From positions 282,143-346,142 of the forward strand of contig NZ_JAASUI010000003.1 in assembly GCF_014224155.1 (NCBI RefSeq): a stretch of DNA of 64,000 nt, read 5' to 3'. The DNA comes from Listeria cossartiae subsp. cossartiae (lineage in GTDB: Bacteria; Bacillota; Bacilli; Lactobacillales; Listeriaceae). Shown here in pieces: positions 42,997 to 53,412 of this stretch. Made by a program: the position numbers and the translations under genes. How positions within the stretch are numbered: the first letter of the stretch is position 1; each line of letters starts with the position of its first letter. Under the pieces are notes generated by a model that was given only the letters and a program-made list of their open reading frames with translations, was not told the DNA's origin and did not search any database.

Positions 42997-44926
42997 TTTA
43001 GCCAAGAAAAATATTCGACATAATTTCGTCCACTACTTTCTATACTTTGCATCAATGATTTTTAGTATCATGATTTACTTCACGTTCCTAGTACTTTCTA
43101 AAGATCCAGCTGTTGTCGCAAGAATTGACCAATCAGCCAAACTATCGACTGCATTTTCCAGCTCCTCTGTCATTTTACTTATTTTTGTAGCGATTTTCAT
43201 CCTTTATTCCAACAACTTCTTCACACGAAAACGAAAAAAAGAAATCGGACTTTACTCTTTACTCGGTCTTCGTAAAAAAGAAATTGGTCGTATGTTATTT
43301 TATGAAAATTTCCTGATGGGACTTGGTGCATTAGTTATCGGTATTCTTGCCGGTACACTACTTTCCAAAATTTTCGTAACGATTTTACTTAACCTTATCA
43401 ATATCGATAATATCGGTGGTTTTGCCTTTTCATGGGGAGCTGTCGTTCAAACAAGTATTGTCTTTATCATCATCACGCTATTTACATCATTTTCTGGTTA
43501 TCGTATTATTTACCGCACGACGTTACTTGAATTGTTCCACTCGGAAGCAAAACGCGAAAAAAGCCCAAAACCTTCTTTTATCTTGGCGCTACTTTCCGTC
43601 CTATTAATCGGTCTCGGTTATGTAATCGCTGGACAGCCGCTTGATTCCAAAGGTTCCATCTGGGCGCAACTTGGCTTTTCGATCGGCGCTTTAGTTATTT
43701 TAGCTTCGGTAATCGTTGGTACTGCTCTTTTTATTACCTTCTTCTTGCCGTACTTGCTTAATAAACTTAGAAATAACAAACGAATTTTTTACAAAGGTAG
43801 CAATATTATTTCTACCTCACAATTAACATTTAGAATTTCATCCAATGCGAAAACGCTCATTATTATTTCTATTTTAAGTGCAACTACCCTTTCTGCTATA
43901 GGTACGATAAGCAGTATTTACTATCAAGCGAATAACTCCGCCAATACTGCCGCCCCGTCTAGCTTTGAATATGTCATACCTAACAATAGCGAAACGAACA
44001 AAAAAATTCTCGAAACAGCAGAAAGCGATCCAGATCATCCAGTTGAGTTTAAACAAGAAAGTAAGTATTATATCGTTAAAGCAGAAGGTAATCGTCCTGA
44101 CTTTGTCGAATATGATATAAATGAAGGTTTCCCCGTTATTTCTGAGTCTGATTACAATGGACTAGTGAAAGGTCAGGGCGAACCAGAAAATGCAGTAAAA
44201 CTAAAAGAAAACGAAGCACAAATGGTGTTATCCGTTACCTACAATGAAGAAGCACAAAAAGAAATGATTGGCGAAAGATATACACTTGCTTCATCAAATA
44301 AACCAACAGTTAAAATTAAATCCGTTGTCCAAAATTCACCAATCAGTAGTGTCGCAGGCTTGCTCGTTCTTCCTGATAGCCAAGTCAAACAAATAGCGGC
44401 AGATTCCACTATCAAAGCTCACGGCGTTGAATCTATCTTGATTAAAGATCCAAAACAAGCACAAGACCTAGATAAAAAAATGCGTTCTGTTATTCCAAAA
44501 GATACAGATTTCACATCTTACACGCATACGTATCAAGATATCATCACGGTTACAGGTGTACTTCTATTCATTGGTATGTTCATCGGTTTTGTATTCTTAG
44601 CCGCAACCGGAAGTATTATTTACTTCAAGCAGCTAACGGAAGCTTATAATGATATCGGCACATTTGATATCTTGAAAAAAATCGGACTTACTCGTAAAGA
44701 TATCCGCAAAATCCTAGCAAAACAATTACTAGTCGTATTCTTAATCCCGCTAGTAATCGGTATTGCCCACAGTAGTTTCGCACTACTCGGCTTATCGCAT
44801 ATGTTAGAATTAAATCTCACTTTACCAGTTATAATTTCTACTGGAATTTACACGCTTATGTATATCATCTACTATTTTGTTACTTTGAATAGTTATACCA
44901 ATATCGTATTCGGTAAAAAACAATAA
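42983..44926 (+). CDS. anrB: BceB-type ABC transporter permease (AnrB-like)
   Basis: A 647-aa permease from ATG 42983 (GGGGGG eight bases upstream, inside the ATPase gene); a longer frame from 42953 is not needed. It has ten predicted helices and a large extracellular domain (about 330-530) between helices 7 and 8, the hallmark of BceB-type peptide-antibiotic exporters. FtsX-like segments start at FTRKRKKEIGLYSLLGLRKKE (near 80). It works with the ATPase to expel or detach antimicrobial peptides. No sensor kinase gene is adjacent. Confidence 0.92.
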   Translation: MTLFDLAKKNIRHNFVHYFLYFASMIFSIMIYFTFLVLSKDPAVVARIDQSAKLSTAFSSSSVILLIFVAIFILYSNNFFTRKRKKEIGLYSLLGLRKKEIGRMLFYENFLMGLGALVIGILAGTLLSKIFVTILLNLINIDNIGGFAFSWGAVVQTSIVFIIITLFTSFSGYRIIYRTTLLELFHSEAKREKSPKPSFILALLSVLLIGLGYVIAGQPLDSKGSIWAQLGFSIGALVILASVIVGTALFITFFLPYLLNKLRNNKRIFYKGSNIISTSQLTFRISSNAKTLIIISILSATTLSAIGTISSIYYQANNSANTAAPSSFEYVIPNNSETNKKILETAESDPDHPVEFKQESKYYIVKAEGNRPDFVEYDINEGFPVISESDYNGLVKGQGEPENAVKLKENEAQMVLSVTYNEEAQKEMIGERYTLASSNKPTVKIKSVVQNSPISSVAGLLVLPDSQVKQIAADSTIKAHGVESILIKDPKQAQDLDKKMRSVIPKDTDFTSYTHTYQDIITVTGVLLFIGMFIGFVFLAATGSIIYFKQLTEAYNDIGTFDILKKIGLTRKDIRKILAKQLLVVFLIPLVIGIAHSSFALLGLSHMLELNLTLPVIISTGIYTLMYIIYYFVTLNSYTNIVFGKKQ

Positions 44927-44930
44927 AAAA

Positions 44931-44959
44931 AGAACCCTCTAACTTGATTAGAGGGTTCT
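44931..44959. terminator. Bidirectional terminator after ABC permease
   Basis: AGAACCCTCTAA (44931-44942) pairs perfectly with TTAGAGGGTTCT (44948-44959), with flanking A and T runs. It separates convergent genes. Confidence 0.93.
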
Positions 44960-44961
44960 AC

Positions 44962-45795
44962 TTATTTTTTCGCAATGTAAGCAAAAATGCTAGAGATAAA
45001 AGCAGATGCCCCCATTAGAAACTGCATACCAAACACTTGTCGTTCATTACTACCAAATGTGATTGCTAAATTTTCTTTGGCAAAATCAATCCAACTATTT
45101 ACCGATAAATAATTAGTAAGCAAAATAAATGCCGCACCCATCAAAACACCGATGAGTAGATATGAAACTTTACGCCAAGCAAGCACTGCCACCAAAAGAA
45201 ACACGACAGCCATAAAACAAGCAAAGTAACCATCTAATGCCGTCGTAAATAAATAACCTTGTTTGATATTATCTGAATGCAGTTGTTTAAAAATCGTTAC
45301 CGCTGCATAAATCGAAGTTGCTGCACCAAGAAGCGAGAAAAGCCCAGCAGCATAACGCCATTTTGTTTTCCAAGCTTGATCTGTTGTTACTTCTTTCACT
45401 TGAAACTTAGGTCCAACAAGCAGTGCAATCAACACCAAAACGCCCGCTATACATAATAACGTCCCAGACCATTCAAACGGCTGCGCATATTCTAATTTTG
45501 CTAAAATTCGCAGCTGATAATAATAAACCGAAAACGCTTGGAATAAAATAAAGCAAGCTACGAAAATAATGCTAATGAGACGAAAACGTTCTTTTCTCAT
45601 AAAAATAAATCCAACAATAAAAAGTCCTAAACCAAATAATAATAACATCCAATAATTCCATACAAATACAAAACTATTTTCTTCGGCAGTAAAGTAACCA
45701 ATAACGGCACTTGTAAAACTATATAGCTGCGTAACGCCAAGTGCCACCAGCAAACTACCACATATTCCTCTCCATTTACTAGGCAATTCGCCCAC
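44962..45795 (-). CDS. Polytopic membrane protein of unknown function
   Basis: A 277-aa protein with about eight hydrophobic helices in two similar halves of four. Short charged loops carry RKERFRL and VKEVTTDQAWKTKWR between them. No transporter or enzyme motif is seen. ATG 45795 is preceded by GGAAGGGAAG. It stands alone, between the ABC exporter terminator and a divergent acetyltransferase. Confidence 0.75.
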   Translation of the reverse strand: MGELPSKWRGICGSLLVALGVTQLYSFTSAVIGYFTAEENSFVFVWNYWMLLLFGLGLFIVGFIFMRKERFRLISIIFVACFILFQAFSVYYYQLRILAKLEYAQPFEWSGTLLCIAGVLVLIALLVGPKFQVKEVTTDQAWKTKWRYAAGLFSLLGAATSIYAAVTIFKQLHSDNIKQGYLFTTALDGYFACFMAVVFLLVAVLAWRKVSYLLIGVLMGAAFILLTNYLSVNSWIDFAKENLAITFGSNERQVFGMQFLMGASAFISSIFAYIAKK

Positions 45796-45847
45796 TTCCC
45801 TTCCTATTTATGTCTTGCCATGTTAACCTAACAATGAGGTGATTAAA

Positions 45848-46309
45848 ATGAACTGGACCATCTGGGATAAAAGCCAACCAGTCCCACTCCATCTATTGTT
45901 AGAGGCTGATCCTAGTGGAAAACAAATTGCGACATACTTCGACAAATCGCATGTAATCCAATTAGTGCATGCGACTAAAATAATCGGCGTCGTTTGTTTA
46001 TTTCCACTAAGTGCGAACCAACTCGAAATTATGAATATTGCTGTTTCCGCTGAGCACCGCAACCAAGGTATTGGCAAACAATTACTCGAAAAAGCTTTTG
46101 ATTATGCCATTCAAAATCATTTTTCAGAAATCATCGTTAAAACTGGCAATTCCAGTATCGACCAACTTGCTTTTTATCAAAAAAATGGCTTTCGGATGCA
46201 GCAAATTATTCCGAATTATTTTGTAGAACATTATCCAGGTCAAACCATTATCGAAAATGGTATCGCTTGTCTTGATCAGATTATGCTAACAAAAGAAATA
46301 AAATCCTGA
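45848..46309 (+). CDS. GNAT-family N-acetyltransferase
   Basis: A 153-aa protein from ATG 45848 (GAGGTG seven bases upstream). The acetyl-CoA-binding motif A region is MNIAVSAEHRNQGIGKQLLE (about 64-83), with the R/Q-x-x-G-x-G/A loop, and the DQLAFYQKNGFR segment (near 110) is motif B. Substrate unknown. It ends at the hairpin at 46301, shared with the glmM end. Confidence 0.9.
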   Translation: MNWTIWDKSQPVPLHLLLEADPSGKQIATYFDKSHVIQLVHATKIIGVVCLFPLSANQLEIMNIAVSAEHRNQGIGKQLLEKAFDYAIQNHFSEIIVKTGNSSIDQLAFYQKNGFRMQQIIPNYFVEHYPGQTIIENGIACLDQIMLTKEIKS

Positions 46310-46330
46310 TGACGTTGATCATCAGGATTT
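46301..46330. terminator. Bidirectional terminator, acetyltransferase/glmM
   Basis: AAATCCTGATGA (46301-46312) pairs perfectly with TCATCAGGATTT (46319-46330), with T-run on the plus strand and A-rich on the other. Confidence 0.92.
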
Positions 46331-46343
46331 TTTGTTTGTTGTT

Positions 46344-47696
46344 TTAATCGTTAAGTGCCATTTCTGAACGAACAACCGCTGAAATACGTTCACAATATTC
46401 GTCTGTTTCTTCTTGGGAAGCAGCTTCTACCATCACGCGTACTAGTGGTTCTGTACCAGAAGGACGAACAAGAACTCGACCATTTCCAGCCATTTCCGCT
46501 TCTACTTCACCGATTACTTTACTTACTTTTGGATTATCCGTTACATGATTTTTATCACTTACACGGATATTTTCTAATTTTTGCGGGAATGTTTTCATTT
46601 CGGCCGCAAGCTCAGATAATTTTTTGCCAGTTGCTTTCATTACGTTGATCAATTGGATTCCGGAAAGAAGTCCGTCACCAGTTGTATTATGATCTAAGAA
46701 AATAATATGACCAGATTGCTCGCCGCCAAGGTTATAATTACCTTCACGCATTGCTTCCACTACGTAACGGTCACCAACAGCCGTTTGTACATCTTCAATG
46801 GCAAGTTCTTTCAAGCCTTTGTAGAAGCCTAAGTTACTCATAACCGTTGATACAATTGTGTTGTTATTTAATAAGCCTTGTTCACGCATGTATTTCGCGC
46901 AAATGAACATGATTTTATCTCCATCGACAATTTGACCAATTTCGTCAATCGCAATAACACGGTCGCCGTCGCCATCAAAAGCTAAACCAACGTCTGCTTT
47001 TTTATCTAGGACGAATGCAGCTAGTGTTTCTGGATGAGTAGAGCCAACGCCGTCATTGATATTTAGCCCATTAGGAGAAGCTCCCATTGAACTAATATCG
47101 GCATCTAAATCAGCAAATAAATGTGTTGCTAGTCCAGAAGTTGCTCCGTTAGCGCAATCTAATGCAATATGATAACCATTAAAATCATTTTCGATTGTTT
47201 GTTTTAAGTACTGAATATATTTTTGTTTACCTTCAAAATAATCACTCACGGTTCCTAGGCCTTCACCGCTTGGACGTGGTAATGTATCTTCTGGTGTATC
47301 AAGAAGTTGTTCAATTTCTTCTTCTTGATCATCTGACAGTTTAAAACCATCAGAGCCAAAGAATTTAATGCCGTTATCGTCCACTGGATTATGGCTAGCA
47401 GAAATCATTACGCTGGCAGAAGCTCCTTGTGCTTTTGTTAAATAAGCTACACCTGGAGTGGAAATAACACCTAAACGCATTACTTCAATTCCTACAGAAA
47501 CAAGTCCTGCGATTAAAGCGGATTCAAGCATTTCTCCGGATATACGTGTATCACGAGCAACAAGCACACGCGGATGTTCACCAACGTGACGAGTTAAAAC
47601 ATACCCACCCATACGACCTAATCTGAATGCAAGTTCTGGTGTTAATTCAGAGTTTGCTACACCTCTAACTCCATCCGTACCAAAATATTTACCCAT
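46344..47696 (-). CDS. glmM: Phosphoglucosamine mutase
   Basis: A 450-aa enzyme that turns glucosamine-6-phosphate into glucosamine-1-phosphate for UDP-GlcNAc and the cell wall. The active serine is in [13 protein letters not shown] (near 97-109). The metal loop DGDGDR (near 240) and the phosphate-binding [12 protein letters not shown] (near 410) complete the pattern. I start at ATG 47696 (AAGGAG nine bases upstream). It is the last gene of the cdaA-cdaR-glmM operon, though a hairpin at 47893-47930 lies between cdaR and glmM. Confidence 0.97.
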   Translation of the reverse strand: MGKYFGTDGVRGVANSELTPELAFRLGRMGGYVLTRHVGEHPRVLVARDTRISGEMLESALIAGLVSVGIEVMRLGVISTPGVAYLTKAQGASASVMISASHNPVDDNGIKFFGSDGFKLSDDQEEEIEQLLDTPEDTLPRPSGEGLGTVSDYFEGKQKYIQYLKQTIENDFNGYHIALDCANGATSGLATHLFADLDADISSMGASPNGLNINDGVGSTHPETLAAFVLDKKADVGLAFDGDGDRVIAIDEIGQIVDGDKIMFICAKYMREQGLLNNNTIVSTVMSNLGFYKGLKELAIEDVQTAVGDRYVVEAMREGNYNLGGEQSGHIIFLDHNTTGDGLLSGIQLINVMKATGKKLSELAAEMKTFPQKLENIRVSDKNHVTDNPKVSKVIGEVEAEMAGNGRVLVRPSGTEPLVRVMVEAASQEETDEYCERISAVVRSEMALND

Positions 47697-47892
47697 TTCA
47701 TTACTCTCCTTCTGAGTCATTCATTATCTAAATGATTTTTGTTTGTCATTTCGTAGTTACTTTTCAAACGCTGGTTCTATATTTGCTCATTCTCAACCAT
47801 ACATCTGTTATTATACCTTTTTTGAGAGAAAATTTCATCTCTCTATGTTAAAACGTTGCTATCACTCACTTCTATGTATAAAAAGCTTTCTT

Positions 47893-47930
47893 AAAAAAGG
47901 AGGAGTATGAGACATACGCCCCACACTCCT
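47893..47930 (-). terminator. Hairpin between cdaR and glmM
   Basis: On the minus strand AGGAGTGTG pairs with CATACTCCT, with a T-run after it. It lies six bases past the cdaR stop, so only part of transcription would continue to glmM. Confidence 0.75.
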
Positions 47931-47935
47931 TATGT

Positions 47936-49282
47936 TTATGTTTTTTTGGAAGGTACTTGAATGGACGCTTCTTTATCCGTAATGATAAAATCTGCCCTTC
48001 TAGGATTAATCACATAAGCGACATTGTCTGGCAAACCATTCAATTCTAGCGGTATACTATAATTTCCTGCTTTGCTTTTGCTCAAGTTGGCAATAACACT
48101 TAGATCTTTCGCTGCAATTCCATCGACTGTTTTTTTCTCGCCGGTGATTGTTACAGAAACTTTTCCATTCGCAGGTGTAATCATCTGAGCATCGAATGTA
48201 TTTTTCAAGCCACTCATATATACTTGCATGTTAGAAAACGACTTGGAAATTTTCGTGCTATTATCATCTGTGTTTTCATCACTTGTATCTGTACCTTGAT
48301 TGTTATCTGAGGTTGTAGTGTTATTTGCTTCAGACTTTTTTACGGTCTTAATCTTCACCTCTATCGTCGCTGGTTGGACTGATTTCGCACCAGTTGGAAC
48401 GGGAACAGTCACTTCTTTGACGGTATCTGCTTTTATTTTAGAAACATCAATTGGAATTTCGATTTCTTTGATTTTTTCAAGGACCGCATCGTCACCAACG
48501 ACTACTACTTCTGATTTATCTGGTGTCATGCTAGAAATTTCAATATCACTTTCTGGCGTGCCTTCTTGCTTAATTTTGACTGGAACGGACTTCCCAACTT
48601 TTTCAACTGGGACGGTTACTTCCACTTCTTGCGGATTTACCTCCACGTCTAGTTTATTCAAATTGCTGTCAAAAACAGAGACGGTTGCTTTATCGGTAAA
48701 TTCGGATTTATGTTTGCCATCATTTTCGAGTGTTGCTTTGACGTAAGCAATTTGTTCAATCGTATCTTTGGCACCAGTAATCGAGACTTTTTTAGGGTCG
48801 ATTATCGGTGTTCCAGCTTGGTATCCGTCTGCAACAACTGATTTACTTAGTTCTACATCTACAGAGAATTTTTTCGTGACTTTTTCTTGTACGTTAACTG
48901 TCACGGTCGCTGGATTTACTTTTACTTTCAAACGGTCAGATACATCTTTTACTTGTAGTTTTACTTCTTGTGTCCCAATCGATGCATTTTTCAAATCTGC
49001 GTAAACGGTAAAGTCTTGCTGTGCTTTAGCAGATTGAACGATACTACGTGGGCCAGAAAGCGTAACGGTCACGGTTTCTGGAATTCCTGAAATGTATAAA
49101 TTAGTTTTATCATAATATACTTTGACAGGGACGTTCTCAATGACTTCTGAATCACTTGAAGCAGTTGTCGAAAAGGACGTGGCATTATTGTTATTAGCGT
49201 TAACCGATGTAAAAAGGATGGCTGCAAGAACTAGGGCTATAATCCGAATCGACCATTTATTATTTAAAATTCGATCCATCAT
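47936..49282 (-). CDS. cdaR: CdaA regulator CdaR (YbbR-domain protein)
   Basis: A 448-aa protein with one N-terminal membrane helix (about 11-27) and four YbbR domains outside the cell (about 55-130, 140-225, 230-310 and 370-445). A Ser/Thr/Asn/Asp-rich linker lies before the last (about 315-350). CdaR binds the diadenylate cyclase CdaA and tunes c-di-AMP synthesis. Start ATG 49282 has GGAGG nine bases upstream and overlaps the cdaA stop (ATGA), so coupling is tight. Confidence 0.95.
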   Translation of the reverse strand: MMDRILNNKWSIRIIALVLAAILFTSVNANNNNATSFSTTASSDSEVIENVPVKVYYDKTNLYISGIPETVTVTLSGPRSIVQSAKAQQDFTVYADLKNASIGTQEVKLQVKDVSDRLKVKVNPATVTVNVQEKVTKKFSVDVELSKSVVADGYQAGTPIIDPKKVSITGAKDTIEQIAYVKATLENDGKHKSEFTDKATVSVFDSNLNKLDVEVNPQEVEVTVPVEKVGKSVPVKIKQEGTPESDIEISSMTPDKSEVVVVGDDAVLEKIKEIEIPIDVSKIKADTVKEVTVPVPTGAKSVQPATIEVKIKTVKKSEANNTTTSDNNQGTDTSDENTDDNSTKISKSFSNMQVYMSGLKNTFDAQMITPANGKVSVTITGEKKTVDGIAAKDLSVIANLSKSKAGNYSIPLELNGLPDNVAYVINPRRADFIITDKEASIQVPSKKT

Positions 49283-50100
49283 TCGCTTTTGCCTCCTTTC
49301 CATTTAGAAAAGATAGAAGGTTTCTTTGCAGTTACTGTGACTAGCTCTTTAAGAAGAATTTTATGTAACTCTTCTTCTGAAACATCACGGAAAAGTTCTC
49401 CACCTTTAGTAAGGGAAATTCCGCCTGTCTCTTCGGAAACTACGATGGTAATACTGTCTGTCACTTCACTAATTCCAAGTGCAGCCCGGTGACGCGTTCC
49501 AAGTTCTTTGGATAAGAACGGGCTATCTGAAAGTGGTAAATAACTTGCTGCCGATGCAATTTCGTTTCCTTTAATGATAACAGCTCCATCATGAAGCGGT
49601 GTATTAGGAATAAAAATATTAATTAATAATTGAGAAGAAATTTTTGCATTTAGCGGAATACCTGTTTCAATATAATCATCCATCCCAGTGTCACGTGCTA
49701 CTGAAATCAATGCGCCAATACGACGTTTCGCCATGTACTGGGTAGATTTTTCGATAGACTCAATTAAATGGTGCTGTTCGCGCTCGATTCTTGATCCGTA
49801 ACGAGTAAAAATATTCCCTCGTCCAAGCGTTTCTAAAGCACGGCGTAATTCCGGTTGGAAGATAATTATAATTGCAAGGAATCCCCAAGTAAGCATCTGA
49901 TCCGTAATCCATTCAACTGTTTGGAGACCAAAAAATCCGCTTAATAGTTTGACTGCAATGATAATAAAAATGCCTTTTAATAATTGTACTGCTTTTGTAC
50001 CTCGGATTAACATGATCACTTTATAAATTACAAACCATACGACAAGAATATCTACAATATTTGCTAGATAATGCAATATCGACATATTGGAAAAATCCAT
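49279..50100 (-). CDS. cdaA: Diadenylate cyclase CdaA
   Basis: A 273-aa membrane enzyme that makes cyclic di-AMP from two ATP; essential in Listeria under normal conditions. Three N-terminal helices (about 10-75) precede the DAC domain. The DAC motifs are DGA in LHDGAVI (near 171) and RHR in GTRHRAALG (near 203). I start at ATG 50100, which has GGAGGTGA upstream; a TTG-50130 frame holds the box inside. It heads the cdaA-cdaR-glmM operon, which links c-di-AMP to cell-wall precursor supply. Confidence 0.97.
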   Translation of the reverse strand: MDFSNMSILHYLANIVDILVVWFVIYKVIMLIRGTKAVQLLKGIFIIIAVKLLSGFFGLQTVEWITDQMLTWGFLAIIIIFQPELRRALETLGRGNIFTRYGSRIEREQHHLIESIEKSTQYMAKRRIGALISVARDTGMDDYIETGIPLNAKISSQLLINIFIPNTPLHDGAVIIKGNEIASAASYLPLSDSPFLSKELGTRHRAALGISEVTDSITIVVSEETGGISLTKGGELFRDVSEEELHKILLKELVTVTAKKPSIFSKWKGGKSE

Positions 50101-50222
50101 CACTTCACCTCCGTGCCTCTTGTAAACCATTTATGATCACATGGTTCACTTTCTTTATTATAGCATAAGAGTGCAGGTGGAAAAAGCAATCATCCCGCCA
50201 AAAATTAGAAAGATTTGTTAAA

Positions 50223-50264
50223 GAAAAAACTTGTTGAAAACGGTTGTTATCGTTTTCAACAAGT
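50223..50264 (-). terminator. Terminator of the maltose operon
   Basis: ACTTGTTGAAAACG (50229-50242) pairs perfectly with CGTTTTCAACAAGT (50251-50264); read on the minus strand a T-run follows. It lies just after the maltose phosphorylase stop. Confidence 0.9.
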
Positions 50265-50274
50265 CCTATTGTCG

Positions 50275-52536
50275 TTACATTTCTACTGTTACAGCCGTTT
50301 CCAGCAAATATTTTTTCTTATACATTTCTAAATCAATTGGCTCTCCGTGGCATAATTTCACTGTCACTTGTCCAACTTCCACTTTTACTTCTAATAAGCG
50401 ATCGCGGAAATTGATTTTAAAACGATAATTATCCCAACCAGTCGGTAAAAATGGCGCAAAGCTTAACTCACCCGCTGTTACGCGCATCCCAGCAAAACCT
50501 TGGACTATCGATAACCAGCTTCCGGCCATCGAGGTAATATGCAAACCGTCATCCGTATCGTTGTTAATATTATCAAGATCCAGTCGCGCCGTCCGCTGAT
50601 AAAGTTCTACTGCTTTATCATATTTGCCAAGTTCTGCCGCTAATACCGCATGCACAGCCGGTGATAAACTAGATTCATGTACCGTTAGCGGCTCATAGAA
50701 TTCAAAATTGCGTTGTTTTGTATCAAAGTCAAAGTCATCATAAAACAAATATAAACCTTGCAATACATCGGCTTGTTTAATGAAGCAAGAACGTAAAATT
50801 TTGTCCCACGACCAGTTTTGATTGATTGGCATATCTTCTGCTTTTAATGTATCGGTCGAACGTAACTCTTTATCTAAAAAGGTATCGTGTTGCACAAAAA
50901 TCTGCCATTTTTCATCAAAAGGATAATACATTCTGTGTTCGATGTCTTCCCATTTAGCGACTTCATACTCGGTCACGCCTAGACGTTTTTTCGTTTCTGC
51001 GTCCAAGTTTTCGAGCGTATAACGGATTGTCCAAGCGGCAATATAATTTGTATACCAGTTATTGCTGACGTTATTATCGTATTCGTTTGGCCCAGTGACA
51101 CCGTGAATCATGTATTTATCTAAGCGATCGGATAAATGCACGCGGTCGGCCCAGAAACGAGTGATTTCGGTTAATACTTCGATACCGTCTGTTTTTAAAT
51201 ACGAATCATCGCCAGTGTAATTTGTGTAATTGTAAATCGCATAAGCAATCGCGCCATTGCGGTGAATTTCTTCAAAGGTAATTTCCCACTCATTATGACA
51301 TTCGACTCCGGTAAAAGTAACCATTGGGTAAAGTGCGCCGCCTAAGCCGATTTTCTGTGCATTAATTTTCGCGCCATCTAATTGATTGTGACGATATTTT
51401 AGTAAGTTACGGCTCACCGATTTATCAGTCAGCGATAAATACATTGGTAAGGCAAATGCTTCGGTATCCCAGTAGGTTGCGCCGCCATATTTTTCACCCG
51501 TGAAGCCTTTAGGGCCAATGTTTAATCTTGCATCTTCGCCGTAATAAGTCGCAAATAATTGGAAAATGTTAAAACGGATGCCTTGTTGGGCGGAATCGTC
51601 TCCCGCAATCTCGACATCGGCTTTGTCCCAGCGTTCGCGCCATCCTGCAACATGGGCGGCTAGTAACTCTTCATAAGACAATGTTTCTAAACTATTTAAA
51701 ATCGCTTCTCCCGCTGGTAAAATTTCCGCTTCTTCAAAATCACGAGAAGTTGTGATAACTACGCGTTTTTCCATTTGTGCCACTTCATTTACTTGTAAGT
51801 CGAATTGGTAGTAATTTTCGGCGTAAAGGGCTTTTGTTTGATTTGTTTCATTTGCCGCATTGGTCTTATTTTCCATTACTGCTGAAACGGTGAAGCGTGG
51901 TGTACCAAAGTTATTTGGGATTGTTTTAGTTACAAGTGAGCCGCGACTCGCTGATGAATTTTTTTCGACTTCTTGCCAGAACATTTCTTCATAGTTGGCA
52001 TCTTCATTTTGGACGTTACCATTTAAAGTAGATGTTAATTCCACTTTTGCTGGACTTTCGGATTGCACGTGATAGCGAATAACCGCTAGTTCTTTCGTTG
52101 CAACACTTAGAAAACGTTCCGCTGAAATTTGGAAAGTTTTACTATTTTTAACGACCGTGAATCGTCGTCTTAAAACGCCTTTTTCCATATCTAATTCTAG
52201 TTCAAAATCGCTTACTTCATCTACAAATAAATCGAGTTTTTCACCGTCAAGACGTACTTCAATGCCGATAAAATTAAGGCCGTTGATGACTTTACCGAAA
52301 TAATCTGGGTAGCCATTTTTCCACCAACCAACGCGTGTTTTATCGGGAAACCATACGCCTGCATAATAAGTTCCAATATGGCCGTCGCCGGAGTATCCTT
52401 CTTCAAAATTCCCGCGCATCCCCATGTATCCATTACCGAGTGAAGTTAGGCTTTCTTGCAAACGTTTATTTTCTTTATCTAGTTTGGTTGTCCGTAATGT
52501 CCATGGTTCGATTTCAAATAATTGCTTCTGTGCCAT
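50275..52536 (-). CDS. mapA: Maltose phosphorylase (GH65)
   Basis: A 753-aa cytosolic enzyme that splits maltose with phosphate into glucose and beta-glucose-1-phosphate. GH65 features: an N-terminal beta-sandwich (to about 270), then an (alpha/alpha)6 barrel with the catalytic Glu in [10 protein letters not shown] (near 480) and the [19 protein letters not shown] segment (near 345). It is the last gene of the maltose operon, using maltose made or imported by the upstream genes. The start ATG has TAGGAGG upstream. Confidence 0.95.
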   Translation of the reverse strand: MAQKQLFEIEPWTLRTTKLDKENKRLQESLTSLGNGYMGMRGNFEEGYSGDGHIGTYYAGVWFPDKTRVGWWKNGYPDYFGKVINGLNFIGIEVRLDGEKLDLFVDEVSDFELELDMEKGVLRRRFTVVKNSKTFQISAERFLSVATKELAVIRYHVQSESPAKVELTSTLNGNVQNEDANYEEMFWQEVEKNSSASRGSLVTKTIPNNFGTPRFTVSAVMENKTNAANETNQTKALYAENYYQFDLQVNEVAQMEKRVVITTSRDFEEAEILPAGEAILNSLETLSYEELLAAHVAGWRERWDKADVEIAGDDSAQQGIRFNIFQLFATYYGEDARLNIGPKGFTGEKYGGATYWDTEAFALPMYLSLTDKSVSRNLLKYRHNQLDGAKINAQKIGLGGALYPMVTFTGVECHNEWEITFEEIHRNGAIAYAIYNYTNYTGDDSYLKTDGIEVLTEITRFWADRVHLSDRLDKYMIHGVTGPNEYDNNVSNNWYTNYIAAWTIRYTLENLDAETKKRLGVTEYEVAKWEDIEHRMYYPFDEKWQIFVQHDTFLDKELRSTDTLKAEDMPINQNWSWDKILRSCFIKQADVLQGLYLFYDDFDFDTKQRNFEFYEPLTVHESSLSPAVHAVLAAELGKYDKAVELYQRTARLDLDNINNDTDDGLHITSMAGSWLSIVQGFAGMRVTAGELSFAPFLPTGWDNYRFKINFRDRLLEVKVEVGQVTVKLCHGEPIDLEMYKKKYLLETAVTVEM

Positions 52537-52551
52537 ACTAAAACCTCCTAA

Positions 52552-53412
52552 TTAGCGACTAGCAGCCATACTTTTTTCACTAGTCTTATAAAATCTTGTC
52601 TTTAAAAATGTCCATGCTATCATTAACACCATTCCAAGCGATTCTACGGCCATAATAATCGTAATATCAAAGTAGATAAAGCCGATAATACAAGCCGCAA
52701 TCACCGGAATCCCCAGTGCATTTAGCGTTAAATTTAATGATTCTTTAAAAGAAGCAATGCTTGAAAAACTGCTCCGTTTTGTCATCCAAATGAAAAGCGT
52801 CGTGAATACAGCTAACATTAATGAACTAACGAAAATAATTGAGCCAATCATTAGCACCATTGATAAGAAAACAAACGCTTGGTTTTCTAGGTACCACTGC
52901 GCAGAAATCCAATCAACGAGCGATTCTCCGGACGTAATTTCGCTTAACGTTGCGTTTTTCGGATAGCTTACTTCGAAATTGTAGCCACTCGCATCTATCA
53001 GCGTCATTTCCCGGTCTTTGAAGTTAATGATATTTTTAGCGTTGGCCAGTTCTGCTTGCGTTAAATTCACACCCGCCACACCATTCGCCGATTTTTCGAC
53101 GATATGCGCATTTTTATCGGTTAGTTCGCCATTTTCAAGTGTCAAATCCCCCACCTCTGCCGCCAACTGATCCGTGCCAAGCGTCGCCATTTTTGGCATT
53201 AAACTCGGTAAATCAAAGCTCGACTGGTTGGCAAAATGAGCGGATACAGGTAATAACAGCAGCGCATTTAAGAAAATAAACACGATGACCATTTGCCAGA
53301 ATTTCAGTACTTTCCGACCTTCAAAAATTGCTGTTGGTCCAAGCGTACTTTTTACATATTGAATGATAAACGGAACTTTTTTCATTGATATCACAGCCTT
53401 TTTAAAAATCAA
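52552..53412 (-). CDS. DUF1189 membrane protein of maltodextrin operon (MalA-like)
   Basis: A 286-aa membrane protein of the DUF1189 family, often called maltodextrose utilisation protein MalA. One N-terminal helix (about 42-59), an extracytoplasmic domain (about 60-190), and three C-terminal helices (about 190-275) are seen. It begins directly after the permease gene and is in the same operon. The biochemical role is unknown. In gene order I recall lmo2122. Confidence 0.82.
   Translation of the reverse strand: MIFKKAVISMKKVPFIIQYVKSTLGPTAIFEGRKVLKFWQMVIVFIFLNALLLLPVSAHFANQSSFDLPSLMPKMATLGTDQLAAEVGDLTLENGELTDKNAHIVEKSANGVAGVNLTQAELANAKNIINFKDREMTLIDASGYNFEVSYPKNATLSEITSGESLVDWISAQWYLENQAFVFLSMVLMIGSIIFVSSLMLAVFTTLFIWMTKRSSFSSIASFKESLNLTLNALGIPVIAACIIGFIYFDITIIMAVESLGMVLMIAWTFLKTRFYKTSEKSMAASR

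Noticed and set aside
48300..49004. Plus-strand ORFs opposite cdaR
   Set aside because: Ser/Thr-rich translations are antisense artefacts of the YbbR domains.
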